Notes under the pieces: generated by a model
What the model was told of the DNA's origin: nothing
What the model saw: only the letters and a program-made list of their open reading frames with translations
Database searches by the model: none
Translations under genes and position numbers: made by a program
Part shown: piece by piece, positions 16,529 to 25,547 of the stretch
How the letters are laid out: the number at the start of each line of letters is the position of its first letter
How positions within the stretch are numbered: position 1 is the first letter of the stretch
Origin: Asticcacaulis sp. UBA2476
Lineage (GTDB): Bacteria; Pseudomonadota; Alphaproteobacteria; Caulobacterales; Caulobacteraceae
Reading direction: 5' to 3'
NCBI GenBank assembly: GCA_002342035.1
Contig: DDPE01000001.1
Coordinates: forward strand, 40,821-104,820
Length of the DNA stretch: 64,000 nucleotides

Positions 16529-18049
16529 CTAGACGTTGACCAGAAGCGACAACTGGCCGTTGCCTTCTTTTTCATTCACGGCGTCTTCCTTATCGGTTAG
16601 ACGGGTCGGATAGTCGCCGGTGAAATAGTGGTCGGTATATTGTGGGGTGTCGGGGTTGCGGCCGTTATGCCCCATAGCCTTATAGAGGCCATCAACCGAC
16701 AGGAAGCCCAAACTATCGCACTCCAGCTTCTTGCGCATCTCTTCCATCGTGTGGGTCGCGGCCATCAGCTTATCACGATCCGGCATGTCGATACCGTAAT
16801 AGTCAGGCCACATGATCGGCGGGGAGGCCGAGCGCAGGTGGACTTCCTTAGCGCCAGCGGCACGAACCATGCGCACAATTTTGACCGAAGTGGTGCCGCG
16901 CACGATCGAGTCGTCGATCAGGATGACGCGCTTACCTTCCAGCACAACCCTGTTGGGGGAGTGCTTTTTACGAACGCCCAGATCGCGGATGTTCTGGGTC
17001 GGCTGGATAAAGGTACGGCCAACATAGTGATTGCGGATGATGCCCAATTCAAACGGCAGGCCGGACTGCTCGGCAAACCCAAGCGCGGCGGGCACGCCGG
17101 AATCGGGCACAGGCACAATAATATCGGCATCGGCGGCATGTTCGATCGCCAGTTGCCGGCCCATGGCCTTACGCACTTCGTAGATGGATTTGCCGTTCAC
17201 AACCGAGTCGGGGCGGGCAAAATAAACATATTCAAACAGGCACGGACGGGCGGCTTTGCGTTCAAACGGCTTAAAAGATTTCAGGCCGTCCTGGTCGATT
17301 TGCACGACTTCGCCGTGTTCGACATCGCGCACGAAGGTGGCCCCGATCATATCGAGCGCGCAGGTTTCTGACGCCAGTACATAGGCATTACCGAGGCGGC
17401 CGATCACCAGTGGACGGATGCCGAGCGGATCGCGCGCGCCGATCATCATCGTCCGTGTCAGCGCCACCAGCGCAAATCCGCCTTCGATATGACTCATGGT
17501 CTCGATGAAGCGGTCCATGATCTTGATGCCGCGTGAACGGGCGATCAGATGCAGAATAACCTCAGAGTCGGAAGTCGACTGGAAAATGGAGCCGCCCGCG
17601 ACCAGTTTGGTGCGCAGGTGCATGAAGTTGGTCAGATTGCCGTTATGGGCAATAGCAATGCCGCCGGTGTCGAGATCGGCAAACATCGGCTGGACGTTGC
17701 GGATAAAGGCGCCGCCCGCGGTCGAATAGCGGGTGTGGCCGATGGCGGCGTTACCCTGAAGGCGCTGGGTCAGATCCGGGCCGGTGAACACATCACCAAC
17801 CAGACCGTGGGAGCGTTCGGTGTAAAAGCGCTTACCGTCGCAGGAGGCGATGCCGCAGGCTTCCTGACCGCGGTGTTGCAGGGCGTGCAGCCCCAGCACG
17901 GTCACCGCACTGGCGTCTTCCATGCCGTAGATACCAAAAACGCCGCACTCAAGGCGCGGCGTGTCATCGTCTGGATCGCGTTCCACCCAATTATCAACTT
18001 CATGATAAGTGTGCTTCGGACCGGTGGGGCGCATATGGGGGCTCTGCAT
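16529..18049 (-). CDS. purF: Amidophosphoribosyltransferase
   Basis: A 506-residue enzyme that makes phosphoribosylamine from PRPP and glutamine, the first committed step of purine synthesis. The N-terminal Ntn-type glutaminase starts at LECGVFGIYG; Cys35 becomes N-terminal only after removal of 34 residues, a propeptide longer than usual. RYSTAGG (~100) is conserved. The phosphoribosyltransferase domain has VILIDDSIVRGTTS (~370) for PRPP. It lies downstream of cvpA on the same strand, the classical cvpA-purF order. The ATG at 18034 would shorten the propeptide by 5 residues. Confidence 0.96.
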   Translation of the reverse strand: MQSPHMRPTGPKHTYHEVDNWVERDPDDDTPRLECGVFGIYGMEDASAVTVLGLHALQHRGQEACGIASCDGKRFYTERSHGLVGDVFTGPDLTQRLQGNAAIGHTRYSTAGGAFIRNVQPMFADLDTGGIAIAHNGNLTNFMHLRTKLVAGGSIFQSTSDSEVILHLIARSRGIKIMDRFIETMSHIEGGFALVALTRTMMIGARDPLGIRPLVIGRLGNAYVLASETCALDMIGATFVRDVEHGEVVQIDQDGLKSFKPFERKAARPCLFEYVYFARPDSVVNGKSIYEVRKAMGRQLAIEHAADADIIVPVPDSGVPAALGFAEQSGLPFELGIIRNHYVGRTFIQPTQNIRDLGVRKKHSPNRVVLEGKRVILIDDSIVRGTTSVKIVRMVRAAGAKEVHLRSASPPIMWPDYYGIDMPDRDKLMAATHTMEEMRKKLECDSLGFLSVDGLYKAMGHNGRNPDTPQYTDHYFTGDYPTRLTDKEDAVNEKEGNGQLSLLVNV

Positions 18050-18160
18050 TAAGGTTACGCGAAAAGGCCAGACATCACTATAAGACCTTATGATTTACGA
18101 TGGGTTTAGTCGTTAAACCTTGCCCATATATAGTTGGCGCGCCCTGAACTTAAAGAGGCG

Positions 18161-18679
18161 TCAGCTAGTCGAATCTTCCACAGATGGCGCCACCTGATCC
18201 GCAAACACCGCCAATTTTGGGGCCACGGCTTGCAGGGTTTTGGCGGCCGTAACGCCCAAGGGATAAACCTTGGCCTCGGTGAACCATTCTGCACGGCTCC
18301 CAATAGGGAAGATGGCGGCAAAAAGCAAATGGAATACACCTAAAAACACCAGTGCACGGAGGATTCCGAAGCCAAAGCCCAAGGCGCGGTCAACATAATC
18401 CAGCGCCTTTTGTTTATGCATCTTTTCCGACAGGTTGTTCCCGAACATGCGGATGCTGAGATATATAATCACGAAGATGATGCCGAACGCGATGAAGGCG
18501 GTCATGTTCTTAAGATTAAATACGTCTTTCAGCCACGGCATGATCCAGATCGCAATCAGAAATGAGGCGATGAACGACACCAGCGTGACCAGTTCGCGCG
18601 TACCCCCGCGCATCAGGCCGACAATAACGGAAAACAGCAAGACGCCCAGAAAGATCAGGTCATACAAGGTCATGGTCAT
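18161..18679 (-). CDS. cvpA: CvpA family inner membrane protein
   Basis: A 172-residue protein with four predicted membrane helices (~5-25, 28-48, 62-82 and 100-122). The N-terminal LYDLIFLGVLLFSVIVGLMRGGTREL signature, with a Gly-rich helix pair and RG motif, is typical of CvpA. Members are needed for colicin V production and envelope stress tolerance; the molecular function is not established. It lies between radA and purF on one strand. The first ATG is used; a second ATG two codons later is equally possible. Confidence 0.88.
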   Translation of the reverse strand: MTMTLYDLIFLGVLLFSVIVGLMRGGTRELVTLVSFIASFLIAIWIMPWLKDVFNLKNMTAFIAFGIIFVIIYLSIRMFGNNLSEKMHKQKALDYVDRALGFGFGILRALVFLGVFHLLFAAIFPIGSRAEWFTEAKVYPLGVTAAKTLQAVAPKLAVFADQVAPSVEDSTS

Positions 18680-18780
18680 TTTCCCTCAGCTAAGAGGGCC
18701 CCCGCAGAAATGGCCGGATGTGTATTTCTGGCGGCACCATACATTAACCTTAACCGGTGCGCCAGAGGTCAATAAGCGTC

Positions 18781-20151
18781 TTAGTCTGTGGTCTCCAGTC
18801 CTTTGATGGCCTCCAGCAGATAGTCGTAAGATTTGACCTCGAACGGGGCATTGTCGGCCGCCGCCTTGGGGGCGATGGCCGAGCCAAAGCCGAGTTTCAG
18901 CGCTTCTTTCAGGCGCGAATCCATGCGCGATACAGATCTGATATCCCCCGACAGACTGATTTCACCAAACACAACGCAGTCCTTGGGCAAGGCGACATCC
19001 AGCAGGGACGACATCAAGGCCATAGCGGCGGCCAGATCGGCGGCAGGTTCATTGATTTTCAGGCCACCGGCGACATTGAGATAAACGTCTTTCTGGCCAA
19101 AACCGACGCCGCAGCGGGATTCAAGCACCGCCAGCAGCATGGCCAATCGACCGGAATCCCAGCCGACCACCGCCCGGCGCGGGGTGCCGTAGGCTGAGGG
19201 GGCCACCAGTGCCTGAAATTCGACCAGCACAGGTCGCGTACCTTCGATCCCGGCGAACACGGCTGAGCCTGCCGTGCGCTCCCCCGATGTCAGAAATAGC
19301 GCCGATGGGTTGGGGACTTCGCGCAGACCGATATCGCCCATTTCAAACACGCCGATTTCATCGGTGGCCCCAAAACGGTTTTTGGAGCCGCGCAGGATAC
19401 GGAAGGGATAGCCGCGTTCGCCCTCAAACGACAGTACGGCATCGACCATGTGTTCAACGACGCGCGGGCCTGCAACCTGACCCTCTTTGGTAACATGGCC
19501 AACTAAGATCATGGCAATATTCTGTTTTTTAGCCAGACGTACCAGTTCGCCGGCACAGGCGCGGACCTGAGAGACGGAGCCTTGCGCGGCATCAATCGCA
19601 TCGCTCCACAGGGTCTGGATCGAGTCGATAACAACCAGATCGAATTTCTCGCGTTTGAGCGCATCCAGAATAGTGCGCAGCGACGTTTCCGCCGCCAGTT
19701 CGACCGGCGCTTTTGATAATCCCATCCGGTAGGCGCGGCCTCTGATCTGCTCAGCCGATTCTTCGCCGGAGATATAGGCGACCCGTAACCCGCTGCTGGC
19801 CGCCTGAGCGGTTACTTGCAGCAACAGGGTCGATTTGCCAACCCCCGGATCACCGGCCAGCAATATGGCTGACCCCGGCACAATCCCGCCGCCACAGACG
19901 CGATCGAACTCGGCGATGCCTGTTTCCATACGGGGCGGCGTCTTATCTTCGGCCTCAAGCGTTTGGAAATTAAGCTTTGTAAGTCTTGAGATTTTTGACG
20001 GTGAGGTTTCCGGCTTCAACGCGCCGGGCGGTGTCGAAAAGCTTTCCTGAACCAGTGTATTCCACAGGCCGCAGCCCACGCATTGTCCGGCCCATTTGGA
20101 ATGTACCGAACCGCATGACTGACATATAAATACCGCCTGATCTTTCGCCAC
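18781..20151 (-). CDS. radA: DNA repair protein RadA
   Basis: A 456-residue RecA-like helicase that drives branch migration in recombinational repair. The N-terminal zinc finger is formed by CQSC (~10-13) and CVGC (~24-27). Walker A is GDPGVGKST (~100-108). The RadA-specific KNRFG motif is followed by GATDEIGVFEM. The C-terminal Lon-protease-like domain (~290-450) contains VGFGQKDVYLNVAGG. The start is GTG with GGGGTG just upstream. First gene of the probable radA-cvpA-purF-SDR unit. Confidence 0.96.
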   Translation of the reverse strand: MAKDQAVFICQSCGSVHSKWAGQCVGCGLWNTLVQESFSTPPGALKPETSPSKISRLTKLNFQTLEAEDKTPPRMETGIAEFDRVCGGGIVPGSAILLAGDPGVGKSTLLLQVTAQAASSGLRVAYISGEESAEQIRGRAYRMGLSKAPVELAAETSLRTILDALKREKFDLVVIDSIQTLWSDAIDAAQGSVSQVRACAGELVRLAKKQNIAMILVGHVTKEGQVAGPRVVEHMVDAVLSFEGERGYPFRILRGSKNRFGATDEIGVFEMGDIGLREVPNPSALFLTSGERTAGSAVFAGIEGTRPVLVEFQALVAPSAYGTPRRAVVGWDSGRLAMLLAVLESRCGVGFGQKDVYLNVAGGLKINEPAADLAAAMALMSSLLDVALPKDCVVFGEISLSGDIRSVSRMDSRLKEALKLGFGSAIAPKAAADNAPFEVKSYDYLLEAIKGLETTD

Positions 20152-20232
20152 GAGTCACCCCACTTGATTTTGGGTAAGCCTAGCGCGATCTGAAATCAAT
20201 GGCCAGAAAAAAGAACAAAAAAAGAACGAAGT

Positions 20233-21750
20233 TTACTCCTGAATTTCTCGGAAGTCGTTATAGCGTTCCGGTGCCAGATTGCCGAAGCGCGTGACGTTTT
20301 CATCGAACGCCAGCCGCACCGTGCCGATCGGGCCGTGACGCTGCTTGGCCAGAATAACCTCGGCGGTGCCGCGAGTACGGTCCATTTCTTCCTGCCAGGT
20401 CAGATGTTCCGGCGTGCCTTCCTTGGGTTCAGAGCGACCCAGATAATAGCTTTCGCGGTACACGAACATGACCATATCGGCGTCCTGCTCGATCGAACCG
20501 GATTCACGAAGGTCGGACAGCATGGGGCGCTTATCGTCGCGGCTTTCGACCTGACGCGAGAGCTGCGACAGGGCGATGACCGGGATTTGCAGTTCCTTGG
20601 CCAGAGATTTCAGGCCCATGGTGATAGTCGAAACTTCCTGCACACGGTTCATATTGGCGCCGGTGTCGCCAAGCGTTACAAGCTGAAGGTAGTCGACGAT
20701 CAGACAGTCAAGACCGGCTGTGCGTTTCAGGCGACGGGCACGCGCCGTCAGTTTGGCCAGCGAAATGCCACCGGTATCGTCGATATAGAGCGGAAAGGAT
20801 GCGATATCCATGGCTGCGTCTTTGAGGCGCGCAAACTCAGAGGCGTCAATTTCACCTTTGCGCAGCCGGTCGCCGGATACGCCCGACGCATCGGCCAGAA
20901 GACGGGTCGCCAACTGATCCGCCGACATTTCGAGCGAATAGAACGCCACGACCCCGCCATCGACGGTTTTGCGCTCTCCGTCGGGCTGCATCTCCATGCG
21001 GTATTTTTTGGCGACGTTCATGGCGATATTGGTGGCCAGCGCCGTCTTACCCATCGACGGACGACCCGCCAGAATAATCAGATCGGATTTGTGCAGGCCG
21101 CCGATTTTCTTATCCATATCAATGAGGCCTGTGGATATCCCGGACAGGCCGCCGTCACGGTGGAAGGCTTCTTCGGCATGCTCCAGCGCGCCGGAGACCG
21201 CTTCGCCAAAGGTCTTAAATCCGGTCGAGGACGTGCCTTTTTCAGCCATGTCATAGAGGCGGGCTTCGGCGGCTTCGATCTGATCGCGGGCATTTTGTTC
21301 GTCGATGGCGGCCTTGGCGATTTCACCGCCCAGACGGATCAGATCACGGCGCAGGGCCAGATCATATATGATGCGGGCATAGTCCGACGCATTGGCGGCG
21401 GGAGGGGCGCGATCGACCAGATCAGCCAAATAGCGGATGCCGCCCAGATCCTGAAAAGCCTGATCGTTTTTGAATTTATCAACTAAAACAAGAGGATCGG
21501 CCAGATGCCCGACACGGATATTGTCTTCGATAACCCCAAACAACTTGGCATGAAACGGCTCATAGAAATGCCGCCCCTGCAGGCCGTCATAGAGCCGCTC
21601 ATAGGCCCCGTTGTCGAACATCAGGCACCCCAGAAGCGCCTGTTCGGCGTCAAGGTTGTGCGGCATGGTTGATATCGCGCCGACGGTATCGGCGGTCTGA
21701 TCGATTGGCGGGAAAGCGAGGGCTAAAATATCTGAAGACATGGTACGCAT
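20233..21750 (-). CDS. dnaB: Replicative DNA helicase DnaB
   Basis: A 505-residue hexameric helicase that unwinds DNA at the fork. The N-terminal primase-interacting domain covers ~25-170 (NLDAEQALLGCLMFDN). The C-terminal RecA-like domain has Walker A GRPSMGKT (~228), FYSLEMSADQLATR, LIVDYLQL (Walker B) and LSQLSRQVESR. The ATG at 21750 and an internal ATG at 21741 are both plausible; there is no strong ribosome site. A long antisense frame on the plus strand of this gene is a shadow. Confidence 0.97.
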   Translation of the reverse strand: MRTMSSDILALAFPPIDQTADTVGAISTMPHNLDAEQALLGCLMFDNGAYERLYDGLQGRHFYEPFHAKLFGVIEDNIRVGHLADPLVLVDKFKNDQAFQDLGGIRYLADLVDRAPPAANASDYARIIYDLALRRDLIRLGGEIAKAAIDEQNARDQIEAAEARLYDMAEKGTSSTGFKTFGEAVSGALEHAEEAFHRDGGLSGISTGLIDMDKKIGGLHKSDLIILAGRPSMGKTALATNIAMNVAKKYRMEMQPDGERKTVDGGVVAFYSLEMSADQLATRLLADASGVSGDRLRKGEIDASEFARLKDAAMDIASFPLYIDDTGGISLAKLTARARRLKRTAGLDCLIVDYLQLVTLGDTGANMNRVQEVSTITMGLKSLAKELQIPVIALSQLSRQVESRDDKRPMLSDLRESGSIEQDADMVMFVYRESYYLGRSEPKEGTPEHLTWQEEMDRTRGTAEVILAKQRHGPIGTVRLAFDENVTRFGNLAPERYNDFREIQE

Positions 21751-21918
21751 CTAACTGGGGGTGGCGTTAACTTTTAAGGCTTTAAACCAGTCTTCCACCG
21801 GACGGGTTTCCACAGCCTGTTAATTATGGGGGTAAACGTCGATTCGTTTCGAATCAAACAAAACAAAAACGGCGTCAGAGCTAAGTCTGACGCCGTATAA
21901 AGTCTTTGTCAAAGACGC
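21751..21918. promoter_or_regulatory. Intergenic region between dnaB and the TonB-dependent receptor
   Basis: It contains the receptor terminator (21857-21895) and a small inverted repeat GATTCG-TTT-CGAATC at 21841-21855. The dnaB promoter on the minus strand should be here. I cannot identify its boxes. Confidence 0.4.
21857..21895 (-). terminator. Rho-independent terminator after the TonB-dependent receptor gene
   Basis: Read on the minus strand, CGGCGTCAGA / TCTGACGCCG form a perfect 10-bp stem with a 6-base loop, followed by TTTTTGTTTTGTTT. It lies about 25 bases beyond the receptor stop. Confidence 0.9.
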
Positions 21919-24324
21919 TTAGAAGTTATGGCTGACCCGCGCATAGACATAGCGGCCATTGAAGCCAAACGGTGAGAAGCGCGTGAAGCCGAGCGTGCCG
22001 GTCGAGTTCAGATAGGCCGGTGTGGCTGTCGGATAGGTATCGAGCAGATTATTGACCCCCAGAGTCACTGTGGTTTTTTCCGCAAAGGTGTAGCGCCCTT
22101 CGAGGTCAAGGATCGTCTTGTTACCCGTCGTGATATCGTCCGCAGGCGTTGCCGCTGGCTCATAGGCGTCGCCGTAATAGTTAGCGCGCGCGGTCACACC
22201 CCAGGCGCCGCCGGTCCAGTCAAGGCCTAAGCTGGCACGGTTTTCCGGTGTGCCATTGGTGATGATGTACTGGCGGATACGGTTCAGCAGTACCGGTGGC
22301 GGCGTAAGTGCCGTCAGTGTACCATTGGTCGGCAGCTTATCGATAGTCGTGTTGGCGCTGGTGGCACTAAAGGTAAAGTCATAGCGACCAAAGCCTTCGG
22401 TGCTCAGACGATAGGCGGCCACCAGATCAATGCCGGTCGTGGTGGTATCCAGGCCGTTGGTGAAGAAGCGGGCCTGAGTGACATTATAGGGGGCCAGAAG
22501 GGCGGTGATATCAGCGCGTCCACCCAGATTTTCGGTCAACGCGATACGGTCCTGAATTTCGATCTGATAACCATCGACGGTCAGCTCAAACGGTCCCTTT
22601 TTCGCAACAAAGCCCATGGCATAGTTGGTTGAGGTTTCGGCCTTAAGGTCCGAGGCGCCTAGGGCGCGGGCCACAGCGCTGGTGGCCGGGAAGGTGCCGG
22701 TTTCAAACGGCACGCCGCCCGTGAAGTTGGTCGAGGTCGCCGTGAAATACTGCTGTTGCAGTGACGGGGCTCGGAAGCCGGTCGAGACCGAGCCGCGCAC
22801 TGCAAAAATATCATTCAGGGCGTAGCGGGCCGATAATTTACCGGAAAGGTTCGATCCGAAATCGGAGTATTTCTCGGCACGCGCCGCACCGCCTACGGTC
22901 AGCTTTTCGGTCACCTCGGCTTCGAGGTCGATATAGGCGCCGATGCTGTCGCGATTAACATCAACTGCGTTGGCCGGAAGGAAACCGCCAAAACCCTGTG
23001 CGCCCAGTGGAGCCGCCGTGATCGGGCCGCGGGCATAGGATTGTTCTTCGCCGGCTTTGATTTCAAAGCTTTCGTGGCGGGCTTCGATGCCGAGCGCCAG
23101 ATTGAGCGGGCCGTGCAGGCCGTTGACGTCGAACGGCTTAGCGATCGAGCCGTTCAGAACGATCTGATCATATGCCAGGCCGCCGTCATTGAAGCTGCGC
23201 TTGGAGTTCGTCCCGTAGGAGGCGTTGACGCTGTTGGAGGTGGTGTAATCCAGTTCGTTGCGGCCATAGGTCAGGCTGAGGTCGGTCGCCCAATCGCCCC
23301 AGTTGCCACGGATGCCGCCGGTGGCCGAATAGTCCTGAGTATCGACGCCAATCAGCGGCAGGAAGCCGTTGGGATAGATTGAGGCGATATTGGCGGCGGC
23401 CGCCGATGCCGCATAGACGCCGGTGCCATTATTGGGGCGGAAGAAGGCCGCGCTCTCAGACTCGCGCTTTTGATAACCGGCATTGCCGTAAAGCTCGAAC
23501 CCGTTGTCGAGCGGCAGGCCGGCATTGGCAAACAGGGTCGCATCCTCAACCGCCGGGTCGCCGTAGCGTGAGGTGACCGAGGCGGGAGTGACGCGGGGAT
23601 CATTATCACCACGGCTGGTCGGGCGGCGCTTTTTCAGTTCGCCGGAGACGGTCAGGAAGCCATCTTCGCCCAGCGGTAAACCTTTCCACCCACTGACCAC
23701 ATAGGTCTGGCCGTCGCGGGCGTCACGGCTTTGGCGGGCGGTTTCAACCTCGGTGTAGTACTGGCCAAAGCTGGCCGTGACATTGCCGCCCTCGCGAGCT
23801 TCGCGCAGACGCAGGTTCACGACCCCGGCAATGGCATCCGAGCCGTATTGAGCCGATGCGCCGTCACGCAGGATTTCGATGGTGCCCAGAGCTGAGGTCG
23901 GGATGGTGTTCAGGTCTACGGCAGCGGAGCCGCGCCCAACCGAGCCATTGATGTTTACCAGAGCCGAAGTGTGGCGTCGCTTGCCGTTAACCAGCACCAG
24001 AGTTTGATCCGGCGACAGGCCGCGCAGCGTGGCCGGACGGACATTGTCGGTGCCATCGGTGGCTGACGGGCGCGGGAAAGTCAGGGCGGGGGCGAGGGTA
24101 GACAGGGCCTGCGCCAGTTCGGTCGAACCCTGACGGTTCAGGCTGTCGCTTTTGATGACATCGACAGGGGAAAGGCTGTTCAGGCGCGACCGCGGGGCAG
24201 CGCGCGAGCCGGTGACGACCACTTCGGTGACGGTGTCATCAGCGGCGGGAGCTTCCTGAGCGGTGGCGGTAAACGCCGTCAAAGACAGCACAAGGGCGGT
24301 GGAGGCAATGAATGATTTGGACAT
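21919..24324 (-). CDS. TonB-dependent outer membrane receptor
   Basis: An 801-residue outer-membrane transporter. Residues 1-22 are a signal peptide ending TATA-QEA. The plug domain (~50-160) has EVVVTGSRA, TLRGLSPDQTLVLVNGKRRH and IEILRDGASAQYGSDAIAGVVNLRLR. The remaining ~600 residues form the beta-barrel, ending in the outer-membrane signature RYVYARVSHNF with a terminal Phe. The ligand (siderophore, B12, sugar or peptide) cannot be read from the sequence, and no cytoplasmic uptake genes are adjacent. GGAG lies 8-9 bases upstream of the ATG, and two operator-like palindromes lie ~100 bases upstream. Confidence 0.93.
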   Translation of the reverse strand: MSKSFIASTALVLSLTAFTATAQEAPAADDTVTEVVVTGSRAAPRSRLNSLSPVDVIKSDSLNRQGSTELAQALSTLAPALTFPRPSATDGTDNVRPATLRGLSPDQTLVLVNGKRRHTSALVNINGSVGRGSAAVDLNTIPTSALGTIEILRDGASAQYGSDAIAGVVNLRLREAREGGNVTASFGQYYTEVETARQSRDARDGQTYVVSGWKGLPLGEDGFLTVSGELKKRRPTSRGDNDPRVTPASVTSRYGDPAVEDATLFANAGLPLDNGFELYGNAGYQKRESESAAFFRPNNGTGVYAASAAAANIASIYPNGFLPLIGVDTQDYSATGGIRGNWGDWATDLSLTYGRNELDYTTSNSVNASYGTNSKRSFNDGGLAYDQIVLNGSIAKPFDVNGLHGPLNLALGIEARHESFEIKAGEEQSYARGPITAAPLGAQGFGGFLPANAVDVNRDSIGAYIDLEAEVTEKLTVGGAARAEKYSDFGSNLSGKLSARYALNDIFAVRGSVSTGFRAPSLQQQYFTATSTNFTGGVPFETGTFPATSAVARALGASDLKAETSTNYAMGFVAKKGPFELTVDGYQIEIQDRIALTENLGGRADITALLAPYNVTQARFFTNGLDTTTTGIDLVAAYRLSTEGFGRYDFTFSATSANTTIDKLPTNGTLTALTPPPVLLNRIRQYIITNGTPENRASLGLDWTGGAWGVTARANYYGDAYEPAATPADDITTGNKTILDLEGRYTFAEKTTVTLGVNNLLDTYPTATPAYLNSTGTLGFTRFSPFGFNGRYVYARVSHNF

Positions 24325-24422
24325 ATGGGAGGCTCCAAATGTGGAAAAAAACGTGATGATAAGATGGCCTTAAGGTGTGCGGTCATAGGCCGATTTAAAG
24401 AGCCCTGTATGTGTAATTGTTT

Positions 24423-24449
24423 TGTGATCACAGATTAGAATTTCTAATC
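24423..24449. promoter_or_regulatory. Two adjacent palindromes upstream of the TonB-dependent receptor
   Basis: TGTGATCACA (24423-24432) is a perfect 10-bp palindrome. It abuts GATTAGAATTTCTAATC (24433-24449), which has perfect 8-base arms and a single central base. They lie 99-125 bases upstream of the receptor start. The position fits operator sites controlling the receptor. The half-sites do not have CRP spacing. Confidence 0.5.
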
Positions 24450-24596
24450 GGGGTGTGTGCTGGCTTTAAAATATGTTTATTTTCAATTTCTTATTATTTC
24501 TCTTGCCCGCAATATTGTAGTTGCAGTGCTAATATAAAACTAAAAAGATAGGAGATTGTGGCAAATGTGTAACGGATGAACCCAAGAATAGCACCC

Positions 24597-24632
24597 AATA
24601 AAAAACCCCTGAAACCGCAAGGCTTCAGGGGT
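24597..24632 (-). terminator. Rho-independent terminator after rplI
   Basis: On the minus strand, ACCCCTGAAGCC / GGTTTCAGGGGT (12 pairs, one G-U) with a TTGC tetraloop is followed by TTTTTTATT. It lies 27 bases beyond the rplI stop and ends the rpsF-rpsR-rplI unit. Confidence 0.95.
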
Positions 24633-24658
24633 GATTTAGTACGTCTTAAAGCTAAGAC

Positions 24659-25246
24659 TTAGGCGTCGTAATCGGCGTCGGCACCGGCCTGACCGGCACC
24701 GCCTTCGATCATGTCGGCCGCAGCGGCTTCATCAGCCAGACGGTCTTCTTCGAATTGCGACGTAATGACGTTTTCGCCAGCCGCCTGACGCTCAGCTTCA
24801 TCAGCCGAACGCGCAATATTGACGGTGATGGTGATAGACACTTCGGAGTGCAGGCGCACCTTGATCGCATGAACGCCCAGAGTCTTGATCGGGGTATCCA
24901 GACTGATCTGGCTGCGCTCGACCTTGCCGCCGTTCTCAGCGATGGCATCAGCCACGTCGCGGGCGGTGACCGAACCATAAAGCTGACCGGTTTCGCCAGC
25001 CTGACGGATCAGGATGTATTGCGAACCATCAAGCTCAGAGCCTTGCTTCTCAGCGGCGGCCTTGGCAGCGGTGTTACGGGCAACGATCTGTTCCTTTTGG
25101 GCCTCAAAGACCTTCAGGTTGGCAGAGGTGGCGCGCAGAGCCTTGTGGCGGGGCAGGAGGAAGTTACGGGCAAAACCGTCCTTAACGGCGACAACGTCAC
25201 CGATATGGCCAAGGTTTTCAACGCGTTCCAGCAGAACTACTTTCAT
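24659..25246 (-). CDS. rplI: 50S ribosomal protein L9
   Basis: A 195-residue large-subunit protein. The N-terminal domain has the signature MKVVLLERVENLGHIGDVVAVKDGFARNFLLPRHKA (written here only to locate residues 1-36 by its GDVV and GFARN parts). A long connecting helix (~40-75) and the C-terminal domain (~85-150) follow. The last ~45 residues form an acidic Ala/Asp/Glu-rich tail not found in the ~150-residue enterobacterial protein but common in alphaproteobacteria. Last gene of the rpsF-rpsR-rplI operon. Confidence 0.97.
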   Translation of the reverse strand: MKVVLLERVENLGHIGDVVAVKDGFARNFLLPRHKALRATSANLKVFEAQKEQIVARNTAAKAAAEKQGSELDGSQYILIRQAGETGQLYGSVTARDVADAIAENGGKVERSQISLDTPIKTLGVHAIKVRLHSEVSITITVNIARSADEAERQAAGENVITSQFEEDRLADEAAAADMIEGGAGQAGADADYDA

Positions 25247-25258
25247 GTGGGGCGCTCC

Positions 25259-25534
25259 TTACTTCACAACGTAGGGCAGCAGGGCAAGGAAGCGGGCGCG
25301 CTTGATGGCCTTGGCCAGCTCACGTTGCTTCTTTTGCGATACCGCGGTGATACGCGAAGGGACGATCTTGCCACGCTCAGAGATGTAGCGTTGCATCAGC
25401 TTAACGTCCTTGTAGTCGATCTTCGGCGCATTTTCACCCGAGAACGGGCAAACCTTGCGGCGACGGAAGAACGGACGGCGGGCCGGAGCGTTGCCGACGG
25501 GCGTGCCGATAGTTGGGTTGGTATCATCAGACAT
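25259..25534 (-). CDS. rpsR: 30S ribosomal protein S18
   Basis: A 91-residue small-subunit protein that pairs with S6 on the 16S rRNA platform. A 22-residue N-terminal extension precedes the core, which shows RRKVCPF, IDYKDVKLMQRYISERGKI, PSRITAVSQKKQRELAKAIKRARFLALLPYV in order (listed as separate conserved blocks). It is 13 bases downstream of rpsF and 12 bases upstream of rplI. Confidence 0.97.
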   Translation of the reverse strand: MSDDTNPTIGTPVGNAPARRPFFRRRKVCPFSGENAPKIDYKDVKLMQRYISERGKIVPSRITAVSQKKQRELAKAIKRARFLALLPYVVK

Positions 25535-25547
25535 CTGTCAAGCTCCC

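Larger units (their letters stand above)
24325..24658. promoter_or_regulatory. Long AT-rich intergenic region upstream of the TonB-dependent receptor
   Basis: 334 bases without a gene. From right to left on the minus strand it holds the rplI terminator (24597-24632), a very AT-rich stretch (~24460-24590), the palindrome pair at 24423-24449 and the leader to the receptor ATG. I see no open frame of note and no RNA gene I can recognise. Confidence 0.6.

Noticed and set aside
20200..20232. A-rich run after dnaB considered as a terminator
   Set aside because: On the minus strand it gives T-runs but there is no preceding stem, only two imperfect direct repeats.
20335..21486. 383-codon open frame on the plus strand opposite dnaB
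   Set aside because: The minus strand encodes DnaB with all helicase motifs; the plus-strand translation has no recognisable domain and arises from codon bias in a GC-rich gene.
21841..21855. GATTCGTTTCGAATC considered as a tRNA T-arm remnant
   Set aside because: No acceptor or anticodon arms can be drawn around it and no CCA end is present.
24423..24432. TGTGATCACA considered as a CRP/FNR site
   Set aside because: The two half-sites are abutting instead of separated by six bases, so it does not match the CRP consensus; kept only as an unassigned palindrome.
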